Shown one piece after another: positions 43,820-53,573 of a stretch of DNA of 64,000 nucleotides. The stretch is from Nocardia inohanensis NBRC 100128 (lineage in GTDB: Bacteria; Actinomycetota; Actinomycetes; Mycobacteriales; Mycobacteriaceae). The translations under genes and the position numbers were made by a program. Each line of letters opens with the position of its first letter. Positions within the stretch are counted from its first letter, which is position 1. The DNA lies in NCBI RefSeq assembly GCF_001612945.1, contig NZ_BDBK01000014.1, forward strand, positions 248,001 to 312,000, given 5' to 3'. The notes under the pieces are model-generated. The model worked only from the letters and a program-made list of their open reading frames with translations. It did not search any database and was not told the DNA's origin.

Positions 43820-44413
43820 GTGGAATCCCTCGAAGAGGACCGAGTAGCCAGATCGGTCGGAGCCCTGCTCCGCGATCTCCGCGAGAAAGCCGGCCTGTCC
43901 ACCCGCGCCCTCGCCGCGAAAGCCGGTATCAGCCAAGCCTTCCTGTCCCAACTGGAACGCGGCGCCTCCACCCCCTCGGTCTTCACCATCTACCGATTGG
44001 CCGAAGCCCTCGAAGTCCCCCCGGGAACCTTGCTCCCCGCCCCCACTCCCCCACCGGAACCGGTCCGCGTCGTCCGCGCCGGCGAAGGCGACCTGATCCC
44101 CGTCGCCGACCGCCCCGATTCCGCCATCGGCCGCTTCATGACCCTGGGCACCGATTCCCAGCTCGACATCAGCGAATACGTCATCGCCCCGGGCCAATAC
44201 GCCTCGGAATGGTGGCAACTCGACAACGACGGCGAAGTGGCGATCTACATCGTGTCCGGCCGCCTCGACATCGAGTTCGAGTCGATCGGCACCTACAGCC
44301 TGGGCCCCCGTGACGTCCTCGCCCATCCCGCGACCCTGCGCAACCGCTGGCTTCCGGTAGGCGACAACTCGATTCACCTGACGGTCACCATGACGCGCCC
44401 CGAACCGCGCTGA
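43820..44413 (+). CDS. XRE family regulator with cupin domain
   Basis: A 197-residue regulator. The helix-turn-helix is at about residues 13-67 (LRDLREKAGLSTRALAAKAGISQAFLSQLERG) and a RmlC-type cupin effector domain at about 115-190 (GQYASEWWQL, ELAIYIVSGRL-like GEVAIYIVSGRLDIEF). It is divergent from the nucleobase operon and is its likely regulator, with a nucleobase as probable effector. The start is GTG with a weak ribosome binding site. Confidence 0.85.
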   Translation: MESLEEDRVARSVGALLRDLREKAGLSTRALAAKAGISQAFLSQLERGASTPSVFTIYRLAEALEVPPGTLLPAPTPPPEPVRVVRAGEGDLIPVADRPDSAIGRFMTLGTDSQLDISEYVIAPGQYASEWWQLDNDGEVAIYIVSGRLDIEFESIGTYSLGPRDVLAHPATLRNRWLPVGDNSIHLTVTMTRPEPR

Positions 44414-44487
44414 GGTTCGAGACAAGCGCCGCCGCCGTCGGTCTTGCGGGGGTTTGGGGGCCTGTCCCCGATTCCCCTCCTTACGGG

Positions 44488-44525
44488 CGAAGCGCCCGTG
44501 GACCGTAAGGTCCACGGGCGCTTCG
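44488..44525. terminator. Perfect 17-bp stem terminator
   Basis: CGAAGCGCCCGTGGACC (44488-44504) pairs exactly with 44509-44525 around GTAA. It lies between the convergent XRE gene and gltD and can serve both. A GC-rich repeat palindrome (44449-44470) lies just to its left. Confidence 0.85.
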
Positions 44526-44551
44526 AGTTCCGCTTCAGCCCTGGGGCTGGA

Positions 44552-46021
44552 TCAGCGCTGCGCCACCATCGTCGGGGTGATCGGCGACGGCAGGGCGGTC
44601 TCGCCCTCCAGGAACTTGTCCACGGCGGCGGCCGCGGCGCGACCCTCCGCGATGGCCCACACGATCAGCGACTGGCCGCGGCCCATGTCACCGGCGACGA
44701 AGACGCCGGGAACCGTGGTGGCCCAATCGTTGTCGCGCTTGACGTTGCCGCGCTGGTCGTAGCCCACGCCCAGACCCTCGAGCAGACCGTTCTTCTGCGG
44801 TCCGACGAAGCCCATGGCCAGCAGCACCAGGTCGGCCTCGAGGGTGAAGTCGGTGCCTTCGACCTTCTCGAAGCGGCCGTTCACCATCTTGACCTCGTGC
44901 GCCTGGAGGCCGGTGACCTTGCCGTCCGCACCGACGAAACGCTCGGTGTTGACGGAGAACACGCGCTCGCCGCCCTCCTCGTGAGCCGAGGAGACGCGGT
45001 ACATGAGCGGGTAGGTCGGCCACGGGGTGGAACCCGCACGCTCGGCCGGCGGGCGCGGCATGATCTCGAACTGGTGGACCGACTCGGCACCCTGACGGTG
45101 CGAGGTGCCCAGGCAGTCCGCGCCGGTGTCGCCGCCACCGATGATGACGACCTTCTTGCCGCGCGCGTTGATGCGCGGCAGGCCGTCCTCGTCGGTGATC
45201 TGGTCGCCCAGCTGCACGCGGTTGGCGAGCGGCAGGAACTCCATGGCCTGGTGGATGCCGTCCAGGTCGCGGCCCGGGATCGGCAGGTCACGCGCGATGG
45301 TCGCGCCACCGGCCAGCACCACGGCGTCGAACTGCGCGCGCAGCTCGTCGGCGGTGATGTCGACGCCCACGTTCACGCCGGCCTTGAAGATGGTGCCTTC
45401 ACCCTCCATCTGGGCGATGCGGCGGTCGATGAACCGCTTCTCCATCTTGAATTCCGGGATGCCGTAGCGCATCAGGCCGCCGATGCGGTCGTCGCGCTCG
45501 AACACGGTCACGGTGTGGCCGGCGCGGGTCAGCTGCTGCGCGGCGGCGAGTCCGGCGGGACCCGAGCCGACGACGGCGACCTTCTTGCCGGTCAGGCGAG
45601 TCGGGTAGATCGGGGTGACCCAGCCCTCGTCGAAACCGTTCTCGATGATCTCGACCTCGACCTGCTTGATCGTCACCGGATCCTGGTTGATGCCCAGGAC
45701 GCAGGACGCCTCGCACGGAGCCGGGCACAGGCGGCCGGTGAACTCCGGGAAGTTGTTGGTCGCGTGCAGCCGATCGAACGACTCCTTCCACGCGCCCTTG
45801 TACACCAGGTCGTTCCACTCGGGAATCAGGTTCCCGAGCGGGCAGCCGTTGTGGCAGAAGGGGATACCGCAGTCCATGCAGCGGCTGGCCTGCTTCTGGA
45901 GGGTCTCGTGGGAGAACTTCTCCTCGTAGACCTCTTTCCAGTCCAGCAGCCGCAACTCGACCGGACGGCGCTTCGGCAGTTCCCGGGAAGTGTGCTTCAG
46001 GAACCCTTGTGCGTCACCCAT
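44552..46021 (-). CDS. gltD: Glutamate synthase small subunit
   Basis: A 489-residue NADPH-dependent subunit that feeds electrons to GltB. The N-terminal iron-sulfur part has CMDCGIPFCHNGCPLGN and CPAPCEASCVLGIN; the FAD site is VVGSGPAGLAAA; the NADPH site is IIGGGDTGADC; and the C-terminal AGDMGRGQSL is the second flavin contact. The ATG has CAGGAGA seven bases upstream. It starts 32 bases after gltB. Order and strand match Rv3859c-Rv3858c. Confidence 0.97.
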   Translation of the reverse strand: MGDAQGFLKHTSRELPKRRPVELRLLDWKEVYEEKFSHETLQKQASRCMDCGIPFCHNGCPLGNLIPEWNDLVYKGAWKESFDRLHATNNFPEFTGRLCPAPCEASCVLGINQDPVTIKQVEVEIIENGFDEGWVTPIYPTRLTGKKVAVVGSGPAGLAAAQQLTRAGHTVTVFERDDRIGGLMRYGIPEFKMEKRFIDRRIAQMEGEGTIFKAGVNVGVDITADELRAQFDAVVLAGGATIARDLPIPGRDLDGIHQAMEFLPLANRVQLGDQITDEDGLPRINARGKKVVIIGGGDTGADCLGTSHRQGAESVHQFEIMPRPPAERAGSTPWPTYPLMYRVSSAHEEGGERVFSVNTERFVGADGKVTGLQAHEVKMVNGRFEKVEGTDFTLEADLVLLAMGFVGPQKNGLLEGLGVGYDQRGNVKRDNDWATTVPGVFVAGDMGRGQSLIVWAIAEGRAAAAAVDKFLEGETALPSPITPTMVAQR

Positions 46022-46053
46022 TTACGATCTCCTGACAGTAAAACTTGGTCATG

Positions 46054-49000
46054 TCAGCCACGAGCGGCCTCCATGATCGCCTCGTCCACGTTCCGGCCGG
46101 CCTTTTCGGCCTCGGAGATGGCGAGTAGGACCTTCTTGTAGTCGCGCGGCATGACCTTGACGAACTTGGTCACCTGCTGCGACCAGTCACCCAGGATCTG
46201 TTCCGCCACAGCCGAACCCGTCGCATCGCGATGCGCGGTGACGATGTCGCGCAGCGCGGTGGCGTCGTCCGCCGAGAGCTGCTCGAGATCGACCAGTTCG
46301 GTGTTGAGGTTCTTCTCGAAGGTGCCGTTCGGGTTGTAGATGTACGCGACACCACCCGACATACCGGCGCCGAAGTTGCGGCCGGTCTCGCCGAGGATGA
46401 CCACCCGGCCACCGGTCATGTACTCGCAAGCGTGGTCGCCCACACCTTCGACGACCGCGGTCGCACCCGAGTTACGCACCGAGAACCGCTCGCCGGCCAC
46501 ACCGCGGATGAACGCCTGGCCACTGGTGGCGCCGAACAGGATCACGTTGCCCGCGATGATGTTCTGCTCCGCCACGTACGCCTCGGGCGCGTCCTGCGAC
46601 GGGCGCACGATGATGCGGCCACCCGAAAGACCCTTGCCGACATAGTCGTTGGCGTCACCGAAGACCCGCAGCGTGATGCCGGCCGGGACGAACGCACCGA
46701 ACGAGTTACCGGCGGAACCGGTGAACGTGATGTCGATGGTGTCGTCGGGCAGGCCGACGCCGCCGTACAGCTTGGTCACTTCGTGGCCGAGCATGGTGCC
46801 GACGGTGCGGTTCACGTTGGTGATCTTGGTGTCGATCTTGACCGGCTTGCCCCGCTCGAGCGCGTCCGCGGCCTGCGCGATCAGCTCGTTGTCGAGGGCC
46901 TTGTCCAGACCGTGGTCCTGCGTCTTGGTGGCGCGGCGATCCTGGAACATGAACGCCGTCTCGACATCGTCGAGGATGGGCGACAGGTCCAGCTTGGCGG
47001 CCTTCCAATGCGACTTGGCCTCGGTGGTGTCGAGCAGGTCGACCCGGCCGATGGCCTCGTCCAGGGTCCGCAGACCCAGCGACGCCAGCAGTTCACGCAC
47101 CTCTTCGGCGATGAACAGCATGAAGTTCTCGACGAACTCCGGCTTACCCGTGAAGCGCTCGCGCAGAACCGGGTTCTGGGTCGCGACGCCCACCGGGCAG
47201 GTGTCGAGATGGCAGACGCGCATCATGATGCAGCCCGAAACCACCAGCGGCGCGGTCGCGAAGCCGTACTCCTCCGCACCGAGCAGCGCGGCGATCATGA
47301 CGTCCCGGCCGGTCTTCATCTGACCGTCCACCTGCACCACGATGCGATCGCGCAGACCGTTGAGCAGCAGGGTCTGCTGGGTCTCGGCCAGGCCGAGCTC
47401 CCACGGACCGCCCGCGTGCTTCAACGAGGTCAGCGGCGAAGCACCGGTGCCACCGTCGTGACCGGAGATCAGCACGACATCCGCGTGCGCCTTGGACACA
47501 CCCGCGGCGACGGTGCCGACGCCGGGCTCCGCGACCAGTTTCACGTGAATCCGCGCCTGCGGGTTCGCGTTCTTCAGGTCGTGGATCAGCTGCGCCAGAT
47601 CCTCGATCGAGTAGATGTCGTGGTGCGGCGGCGGCGAGATCAGGCCGACGCCGGGCGTGGAGTGCCGGACCTCGGCGACCCACGGGTACACCTTGTGAGC
47701 CGGAAGCTGGCCGCCCTCACCGGGCTTCGCGCCCTGCGCCATCTTGATCTGGATGTCGGTGCAGTTGGTCAGGTAGTGCGCGGTCACACCGAAGCGACCC
47801 GACGCCACCTGCTTGATCGCGGACCGACGCCAGTCGCCGTTCTCCTCCGGCTCGAAGCGCGCCGGATGCTCGCCGCCCTCACCGGAGTTGGAGCGGCCAC
47901 CGAGCCGGTTCATCGCGACCGCGAGGGTCTCGTGCGCCTCGGCCGAGATGGAGCCGTAGGACATGGCACCGGTCGAGAACCGCTTCACGATCTCCGAAGC
48001 CGGTTCGACCTCTTCGATCGGAATCGGGTTGCGGCCCTTGGACTTGAACTTGAACAGGCCACGCAGCGAGGCCAAACGCTCGGACTGGTCGTCGACCAGC
48101 TTGGTGTACTCCTTGAAGATCGAGTACTGACCCGAGCGGGTCGCGTGCTGGAGCTTGAACACCGTGTCCGGGTTGAACAGGTGGTACTCGCCCTCACGAC
48201 GCCACTGGTATTCACCGCCGACCTCGAGCTCGCGGTGCGCGCGCTCGTTGCGGTTCTCCAGGAACGCGACCTTGTGGCGCTGGGCCACCTCGTTCGCGAT
48301 GTCGTCCAGGCCGATGCCGTCCAGCGGGGACTTGAGCCCGGTGAAGTACTCGTCCACCAGCTCCTGGCCCAGGCCGACGACCTGGAACAGCTGCGCGCCC
48401 CGGTAGGAGGCGATGGTGGAGATGCCCATCTTGGACATCACCTTCAGCACACCCTTGCCGGCGGCCTTGTTGTAGTTGTAGACGGCCTTCTTGAAGTCGG
48501 CCGCGAGATCGCCGGTCGAACCCGGCATCTGGAGCGCGCCGCGCTCCAGCATGTCCTCGATGGACTCGAAGGCCATGTACGGGTTGATGGCGGCCGCGCC
48601 GAAACCGATGAGCAGCGCCATGTGGTGCACCTCGCGGGCGTCACCGGCCTCCACCACCAGACCGACCTTGGTCCGGGTGCGCTCGCGCACCAGGTGGTGA
48701 TGCACGGCGGCGGTGAGCAGCAGCGACGGGATCGGCGCCAGCTTCTCATTGGACTCGCGGTCGGACAGGATGATGATCCGCGCGCCACCGTCGATGGCGG
48801 CCGAAACCTGCTGCTGCACAGCGGCAATGGCCTTGCGCAGCCCCTTGCCGCCCTTCTTGACGGGGTACAGGCCGTGCACGACCACCGAACGCAGGCCCGG
48901 GTGCGAGCCGTCGTCGTTGATGTGGACCAGCTTGGACAGCTCGTCGTTGTCCAGGATCGGCTGGGTCAGGGTGATCTGACCGCAGGACTCCGGTCCCGGG

Positions 49001-50703
49001 TTCAGCAGATCGGCCTCGGGGCCGACCATGCTGCGCAGCGAGGTGACGACCTCTTCGCGGATGGCGTCCAGCGGCGGGTTGGTGACCTGCGCGAACAGCT
49101 GCGAGAAGTAGTCGAAGAGCAGCCGCGGCCGCGAGGAGAGCACCGCGATCGGGGTGTCGGTGCCCATCGAGCCGAGCGCCTCGCCACCGGTCTGCGCCAT
49201 CGGCGACATCAGGATGTTGAGCTCTTCGGTGCTGTACCCGAAGATCTGCTGGCGAATGAGCACGCGGTCGTGCGACATGTGCTCGTGCGGGCGGTCCGGC
49301 AGGTCCGACAGCTTGGTCGGGCCGTTGTCCAGCCACTCCTGGTAAGGGTGCTCGTTCGCCAGCTCCGACTTGACCTCGTCATCGCTGATGATGCGGCCCT
49401 GCTTGGTGTCCACCAGGAACATGCGGCCGGGCTTGAGGCGGGTCTTCTGGACCACGGTGGCCGGGTCGATGTCGAGCACGCCGACCTCGGAGGCCATCAC
49501 GACGAGGCCGTCCTCGGTGACCCAGATGCGGCCGGGGCGCAGACCGTTGCGGTCCAGCACCGCGCCGACGACCTCGCCGTCGGTGAAGCACACCGAGGCC
49601 GGGCCGTCCCACGGCTCCATCAGGAACGAGTGGTAGCGGTAGAAGGCGCGCTGGGCCGGGTCCATGGACTCGTGCCGTTCCCACGCCTCGGGGATCATCA
49701 TGAGCACCGCGTGCGGCAGGCTGCGGCCGCCCAGGTGCAGGAGCTCGAGCACCTCGTCGAAGCGAGCGGTGTCCGAAGCCCCGGGGGTACAGACGGGGAA
49801 GATCTTCTCCAGGCGATCGTTGCCCTCGGAGTCGATGCCGAAGACCTTCGACTTCAGCAGCGCCTCACGGGCCCGCATCCAGTTCTCGTTACCGGAGACG
49901 GTGTTGATCTCACCGTTGTGGGCGACGCGCCGGAAGGGGTGCGCCAGCGGCCACGACGGGAAGGTGTTGGTGGAGAAGCGGGAGTGCACGATGCCCAGCG
50001 CCGACTCCACGCGATCGTCCTGGAGGTCCAGGTAGAAGGCGCGCAGCTGCGGGGTGGTGAACATGCCCTTGTAGACGAAGGTCTGACCGGAAAGGCTCGG
50101 GAAGTAGACCGATTCCTTGCCGACCGCGCCCTCACCGGCACCCGACTTGCCGAGCTCGTGCTCGATGCGCTTGCGGATGACGTAGGCGCGCCGCTCCAGG
50201 TCCATGCCGGAGAGCTGCTCGGCAGCGTCCTTCGGCGAGGCGATGAAGATCTGCCGGAAGGTCGGCATGGCATCGCGGGACAGTGCGCCCAGCGAGGAGC
50301 CGTCGATCGGCACCTCACGCCAGCCGAGAACCTCGAGGCCCTCCTCGCGGACGATCTTCTCCACGCCGTAACCAGCGCGGGCAGCCTCACGGCGGGCCTG
50401 CGGCAGGAAGGCGATACCGGTGGCGTACGCGCCCTCGGCGGGAAGCTCGAAGTCGACCACTGCACGGAAGAACTTGTCCGGGAGCTGGATCAGGATGCCC
50501 GCGCCGTCGCCGGAGTTCGGCTCGGCACCGGCGGCACCACGGTGCTCCAGGTTCAGCAGGGCCGTGATGGCCTTGTCGACGATGTCGCGGCTGCGACGGC
50601 CGTGCATGTCGACGACGAATGCGACACCACAGGCGTCGTGTTCGTTCGCCGGGTCATAAAGCCCGCGGGGTCCAGGGGACCTGTGGCCAGGAAGTTGCGT
50701 CAT
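46054..50703 (-). CDS. gltB: Glutamate synthase large subunit
   Basis: A 1549-residue subunit that makes two glutamates from glutamine and 2-oxoglutarate. The class II amidotransferase begins at Cys25 after a 24-residue propeptide (ANEHDACGVAF). The FMN domain has FSTGAMSYGSIS and GHDGGTGASPLTS; the 3Fe-4S cluster is bound by CIMMRVCHLDTC; the C-terminal beta-helix (GSxG repeats such as GRVVILGETGRNFGAG) ends the protein. The ATG at 50703 is chosen because the propeptide length is typical. Its leader contains an AT-rich hairpin that overlaps the ribosome binding site. Confidence 0.97.
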   Translation of the reverse strand: MTQLPGHRSPGPRGLYDPANEHDACGVAFVVDMHGRRSRDIVDKAITALLNLEHRGAAGAEPNSGDGAGILIQLPDKFFRAVVDFELPAEGAYATGIAFLPQARREAARAGYGVEKIVREEGLEVLGWREVPIDGSSLGALSRDAMPTFRQIFIASPKDAAEQLSGMDLERRAYVIRKRIEHELGKSGAGEGAVGKESVYFPSLSGQTFVYKGMFTTPQLRAFYLDLQDDRVESALGIVHSRFSTNTFPSWPLAHPFRRVAHNGEINTVSGNENWMRAREALLKSKVFGIDSEGNDRLEKIFPVCTPGASDTARFDEVLELLHLGGRSLPHAVLMMIPEAWERHESMDPAQRAFYRYHSFLMEPWDGPASVCFTDGEVVGAVLDRNGLRPGRIWVTEDGLVVMASEVGVLDIDPATVVQKTRLKPGRMFLVDTKQGRIISDDEVKSELANEHPYQEWLDNGPTKLSDLPDRPHEHMSHDRVLIRQQIFGYSTEELNILMSPMAQTGGEALGSMGTDTPIAVLSSRPRLLFDYFSQLFAQVTNPPLDAIREEVVTSLRSMVGPEADLLNPGPESCGQITLTQPILDNDELSKLVHINDDGSHPGLRSVVVHGLYPVKKGGKGLRKAIAAVQQQVSAAIDGGARIIILSDRESNEKLAPIPSLLLTAAVHHHLVRERTRTKVGLVVEAGDAREVHHMALLIGFGAAAINPYMAFESIEDMLERGALQMPGSTGDLAADFKKAVYNYNKAAGKGVLKVMSKMGISTIASYRGAQLFQVVGLGQELVDEYFTGLKSPLDGIGLDDIANEVAQRHKVAFLENRNERAHRELEVGGEYQWRREGEYHLFNPDTVFKLQHATRSGQYSIFKEYTKLVDDQSERLASLRGLFKFKSKGRNPIPIEEVEPASEIVKRFSTGAMSYGSISAEAHETLAVAMNRLGGRSNSGEGGEHPARFEPEENGDWRRSAIKQVASGRFGVTAHYLTNCTDIQIKMAQGAKPGEGGQLPAHKVYPWVAEVRHSTPGVGLISPPPHHDIYSIEDLAQLIHDLKNANPQARIHVKLVAEPGVGTVAAGVSKAHADVVLISGHDGGTGASPLTSLKHAGGPWELGLAETQQTLLLNGLRDRIVVQVDGQMKTGRDVMIAALLGAEEYGFATAPLVVSGCIMMRVCHLDTCPVGVATQNPVLRERFTGKPEFVENFMLFIAEEVRELLASLGLRTLDEAIGRVDLLDTTEAKSHWKAAKLDLSPILDDVETAFMFQDRRATKTQDHGLDKALDNELIAQAADALERGKPVKIDTKITNVNRTVGTMLGHEVTKLYGGVGLPDDTIDITFTGSAGNSFGAFVPAGITLRVFGDANDYVGKGLSGGRIIVRPSQDAPEAYVAEQNIIAGNVILFGATSGQAFIRGVAGERFSVRNSGATAVVEGVGDHACEYMTGGRVVILGETGRNFGAGMSGGVAYIYNPNGTFEKNLNTELVDLEQLSADDATALRDIVTAHRDATGSAVAEQILGDWSQQVTKFVKVMPRDYKKVLLAISEAEKAGRNVDEAIMEAARG

Positions 50704-51605
50704 GCCTCTGCCTTCACAAAAAACAGGCCTTCGGTTTTTTGAAGCCACATGAATGCGGCCGCCGTCGAATGCCTCCGTCTAGACTGCGCCCGGACGTTTC
50801 GGAGACCAGCCGCGCTGATGGCCTTCCCGTGCAGTCAACTCTCCAGTTGTCCACCCGCTTCGGTTCACGTACGTAGTCGGGTGCTCGGCGGTAACTCAGC
50901 CCTTACGTGCTGGCCACCTGCCGTGCCTTTCTCCACCGCTAGTCTGGGCACCGATCGGGTGCCGTCCTTATGGGGAGAATTGCCGAACTTGTCGCGTTCG
51001 GCGTAAGAGCAAACGATAAGTCAGGACTCGGGCCCAACCAACTTAGGTTGCACTAATAATCGTGCCTAGCTGGGCTTCTACATCGATCCTCCACTACCTG
51101 CGCGTTCTCCAGTGTAAAGCAGGCAAGCAGCGGCCTTTCAGTTGACTGCACCACTGATCCGCACGCGGGTACTTGCCTTCCGGGACCTCCCCAACGCAGC
51201 ATCGGGAGGGCCTCTCACCTGCAATGAAACAGATTTCCCCGCAAGGGGTTCCGGCAAACCGGGCAAAGGCGGGCTATTTCTCCGGACACCGCCGACCGGC
51301 CCGCCGGCGGTCCGGGCGACGTGCTCAGGCAACCTGCCGACCGTACGGAATCTTTCCCGTTTGTGGACTCGAGCACACAGCTGGCAAACAGTGACTATGG
51401 CTCGAGTCACTATTCGCGCAGGTATTCGAGCCGTTCAGGCCGTGATCAAAGCCACGTCACGTGCCGGAAACGTGCTGCTGTGAGCCTGGCCACATCCCAG
51501 CCGCCGGAGGCGATGGAACCGCGCTTCGCCTGTCACGCTGAGACAACGAATCAGAGACGGTTTAGCGAACCGAATCAGCCTGGGACTTAGAGGATGTGAG
51601 CTCCC
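50704..51605. other. 902-base intergenic region upstream of gltB and the DUF4407 gene
   Basis: No convincing gene is present. It must hold the gltB promoter (minus) and the DUF4407 promoter (plus). Next to gltB is a hairpin with arms CAAAAAAC (50717-50724) and GTTTTTTG (50734-50741). GTAAC-n6-CTTAC at 50891-50906 resembles half of a GlnR site. Near 51390-51432 there are two nested inverted repeats, AGTGACT/AGTCACT and GGCTCGA/TCGAGCC, overlapping a doubtful 28-codon frame. The remaining sequence shows nothing I recognise. Confidence 0.5.
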
Positions 51606-53555
51606 ATGACCGTTCACCATGTCCCTGAAACGAACGTTTCCGCTGCTCCGGGGGGCGCATCCGAATCCGGCCGACCGGCCGCCGGCACCACCGCCACCGC
51701 GGCGGGCGGGTTCACGGGGCTACTGGTCTGGCTGGGCGGAGCACAGACACAACTCCTACAGCCTCACGATCGCGCCGGTTATACGGTGAGCGGCGCCGTT
51801 GTGGCGCTCTTCGCAGCCGTATCCGGAGCGGTCACGGCGCTGGCCACGAGCGCCGCCGACTGGCCGCTGCTCGCCGTCATCGGCGCGGCCCTGCTGGTCA
51901 CCCTGCTGACGGGGGCCGTATCCCGGGCGCTGGCCACCGCCGCCACCCCCGCGCGCGATGAAAACCGCCGGGCGCGAGCCGAATTCGCGGGCCGCATCGC
52001 GGTCGCGATCGGAGCGGGCGTGCTGATCGCCGAATTGGCCGGCACCGTACTCTTCGGCGGCAGCGTGAACCGGCTGCTCGACGAAACCGCCCAGCGCGGC
52101 GTCGAATCCACGCCGGTGGTGGTGAACGCGCGCGCCGACCTCGACCAGGCACGCGGCGAGAAGACCAGCCTCGAGCAGCAGATCAGCAAGGCGCAGAACG
52201 ATATCGACACCGCCCTGGTGATCGCGCGCTGCGAATTCAATCCGGCCGGGAACTGCGCGCAGGTGCCGATCACCGGCGTGCCGGGGCGCGGACCCGAGGA
52301 GCGCACCGCCAACCAGCTGCTCGAGGACGCCCGCACCCGGTTGTCCACCGCGCAGGCCAAGGTCGACGGCGTGGACACGCGCGTCGAGGACAAGAAAAAG
52401 GCGCTCGCGACCGCGCGCACCGACGCCTACACCGCGGGCGATCGCGGGCTCGGGGCGCGCTGGGTCGCCATGAACGACTACACCACAAGCCATTTCGGCC
52501 CCGCCGTACTGCGCGTCGCCATCGCCGTGCTGATGATCGGGCTGGCGCTGCTGCCGCTGCTGCTGCGCCGGTGGCGGGGCGAGACCTCCTTCGATCGCGA
52601 GGTCGAGGTCCGCACCCGTACCGGGCGGGTCGAGCAGGCCGCCACCACGGCCATCGCGCTCAAGCAGGCCGAGGTGCGGGTGGAGACCGAGGCGCTGCGC
52701 GCCGAACAACAGCTCACCGCCGCCAAATTGGCCGCGCACGCCGATACCGCGATCGACCGCGAGCAACAGCGCCGCCGGGTCATCGCCGCCATCGGCAATT
52801 TCGAGATCGGCATCACCGAGCCCGCCCAGCGCGCCGTCGCCGAATTCGACCGGGCCACCCAGCATGAACTACCGGCCGGACCATCGGCCGGAGACCGAAA
52901 GGACAGCTCCGTGTCTCAGGAGGGGATCGTGACACATACGCCGAACCTGCCCGCCCAGCTCGCCCCCGGCGTGCTGACGCCGGCGCATTCCGGCGGAGCG
53001 CTCGCCCCGGCGGTCCAGGGCGCCCAGCCCGCCGCCGCGAACAAGGGTGGCGGACTGGAGCTTCCGATCATCGGCACCGTGCCCTTCACCGATACCGCCG
53101 CCCGCTGGATCCGCCCGCTGGTGCCGTCCTTCGTGGCGAATGCCATCGATACGGCCACGCATCCGCTGCGGACGGTGCGGCAGGCGTTCGAGGAGGCCGA
53201 GGAGATCACCTTCACGCTGCGGCGGACCCGCAAGGTGACCGTGGATTCCGAGGATTCGGCCCAGCAGCAACAGCAGCAGGTGTATGCGCCGCAGCCGCAA
53301 TACATTCCGCAGCAGCAGTACGGGTACCAGCTGCCGCCGGGATCGCCGCAGCACGTGTACGCCGAGCGCATGGCGGCCACCATGCACCCGCAGTATCAGC
53401 AGTACCCCGGCTACGGGCAGCTGCCGCCCGGCCAGGTCGTCGACCCCGGTTACCCGCTGCCCGCCGCGCCACAGCAGGACGCCATCCCGGGACGCAATGA
53501 TCCGGAGCTGGAGTACCGCGGACCGCGCGAGCTGCCGCCGGGTAAGAAGGACTAG
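51606..53555 (+). CDS. DUF4407 domain membrane protein
   Basis: A 649-residue protein. Four membrane helices lie at about 35-50, 58-80, 85-105 and 125-150, then a long coiled-coil region (ARADLDQARGEKTSLEQQISKAQND, TRLSTAQAKVDGVDTRVEDKKK) and a further helix near 300, together making a DUF4407 domain. The C-terminal 220 residues are disordered and rich in Gln, Pro and Tyr (QPQYIPQQQYGYQLPPGSPQ). The role is unknown. The ATG at 51606 has GAGGATG upstream. It is monocistronic, ending at a strong hairpin. Confidence 0.85.
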   Translation: MTVHHVPETNVSAAPGGASESGRPAAGTTATAAGGFTGLLVWLGGAQTQLLQPHDRAGYTVSGAVVALFAAVSGAVTALATSAADWPLLAVIGAALLVTLLTGAVSRALATAATPARDENRRARAEFAGRIAVAIGAGVLIAELAGTVLFGGSVNRLLDETAQRGVESTPVVVNARADLDQARGEKTSLEQQISKAQNDIDTALVIARCEFNPAGNCAQVPITGVPGRGPEERTANQLLEDARTRLSTAQAKVDGVDTRVEDKKKALATARTDAYTAGDRGLGARWVAMNDYTTSHFGPAVLRVAIAVLMIGLALLPLLLRRWRGETSFDREVEVRTRTGRVEQAATTAIALKQAEVRVETEALRAEQQLTAAKLAAHADTAIDREQQRRRVIAAIGNFEIGITEPAQRAVAEFDRATQHELPAGPSAGDRKDSSVSQEGIVTHTPNLPAQLAPGVLTPAHSGGALAPAVQGAQPAAANKGGGLELPIIGTVPFTDTAARWIRPLVPSFVANAIDTATHPLRTVRQAFEEAEEITFTLRRTRKVTVDSEDSAQQQQQQVYAPQPQYIPQQQYGYQLPPGSPQHVYAERMAATMHPQYQQYPGYGQLPPGQVVDPGYPLPAAPQQDAIPGRNDPELEYRGPRELPPGKKD

Positions 53556-53573
53556 GCGGTATCGATTTGAAAC

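Noticed and set aside
46231..50742. Very long open frame on the plus strand opposite gltB (about 1500 codons)
   Set aside because: It is a GC-bias shadow of gltB: the minus-strand frame has all glutamate synthase motifs, while the plus-strand product is Arg/His/Asp/Gly-rich with no domain.
51043..51061. Iron box upstream of gltB (TTAGGTTGCACTAA...)
   Set aside because: Only 11 of 19 matches and only one half-site is good.
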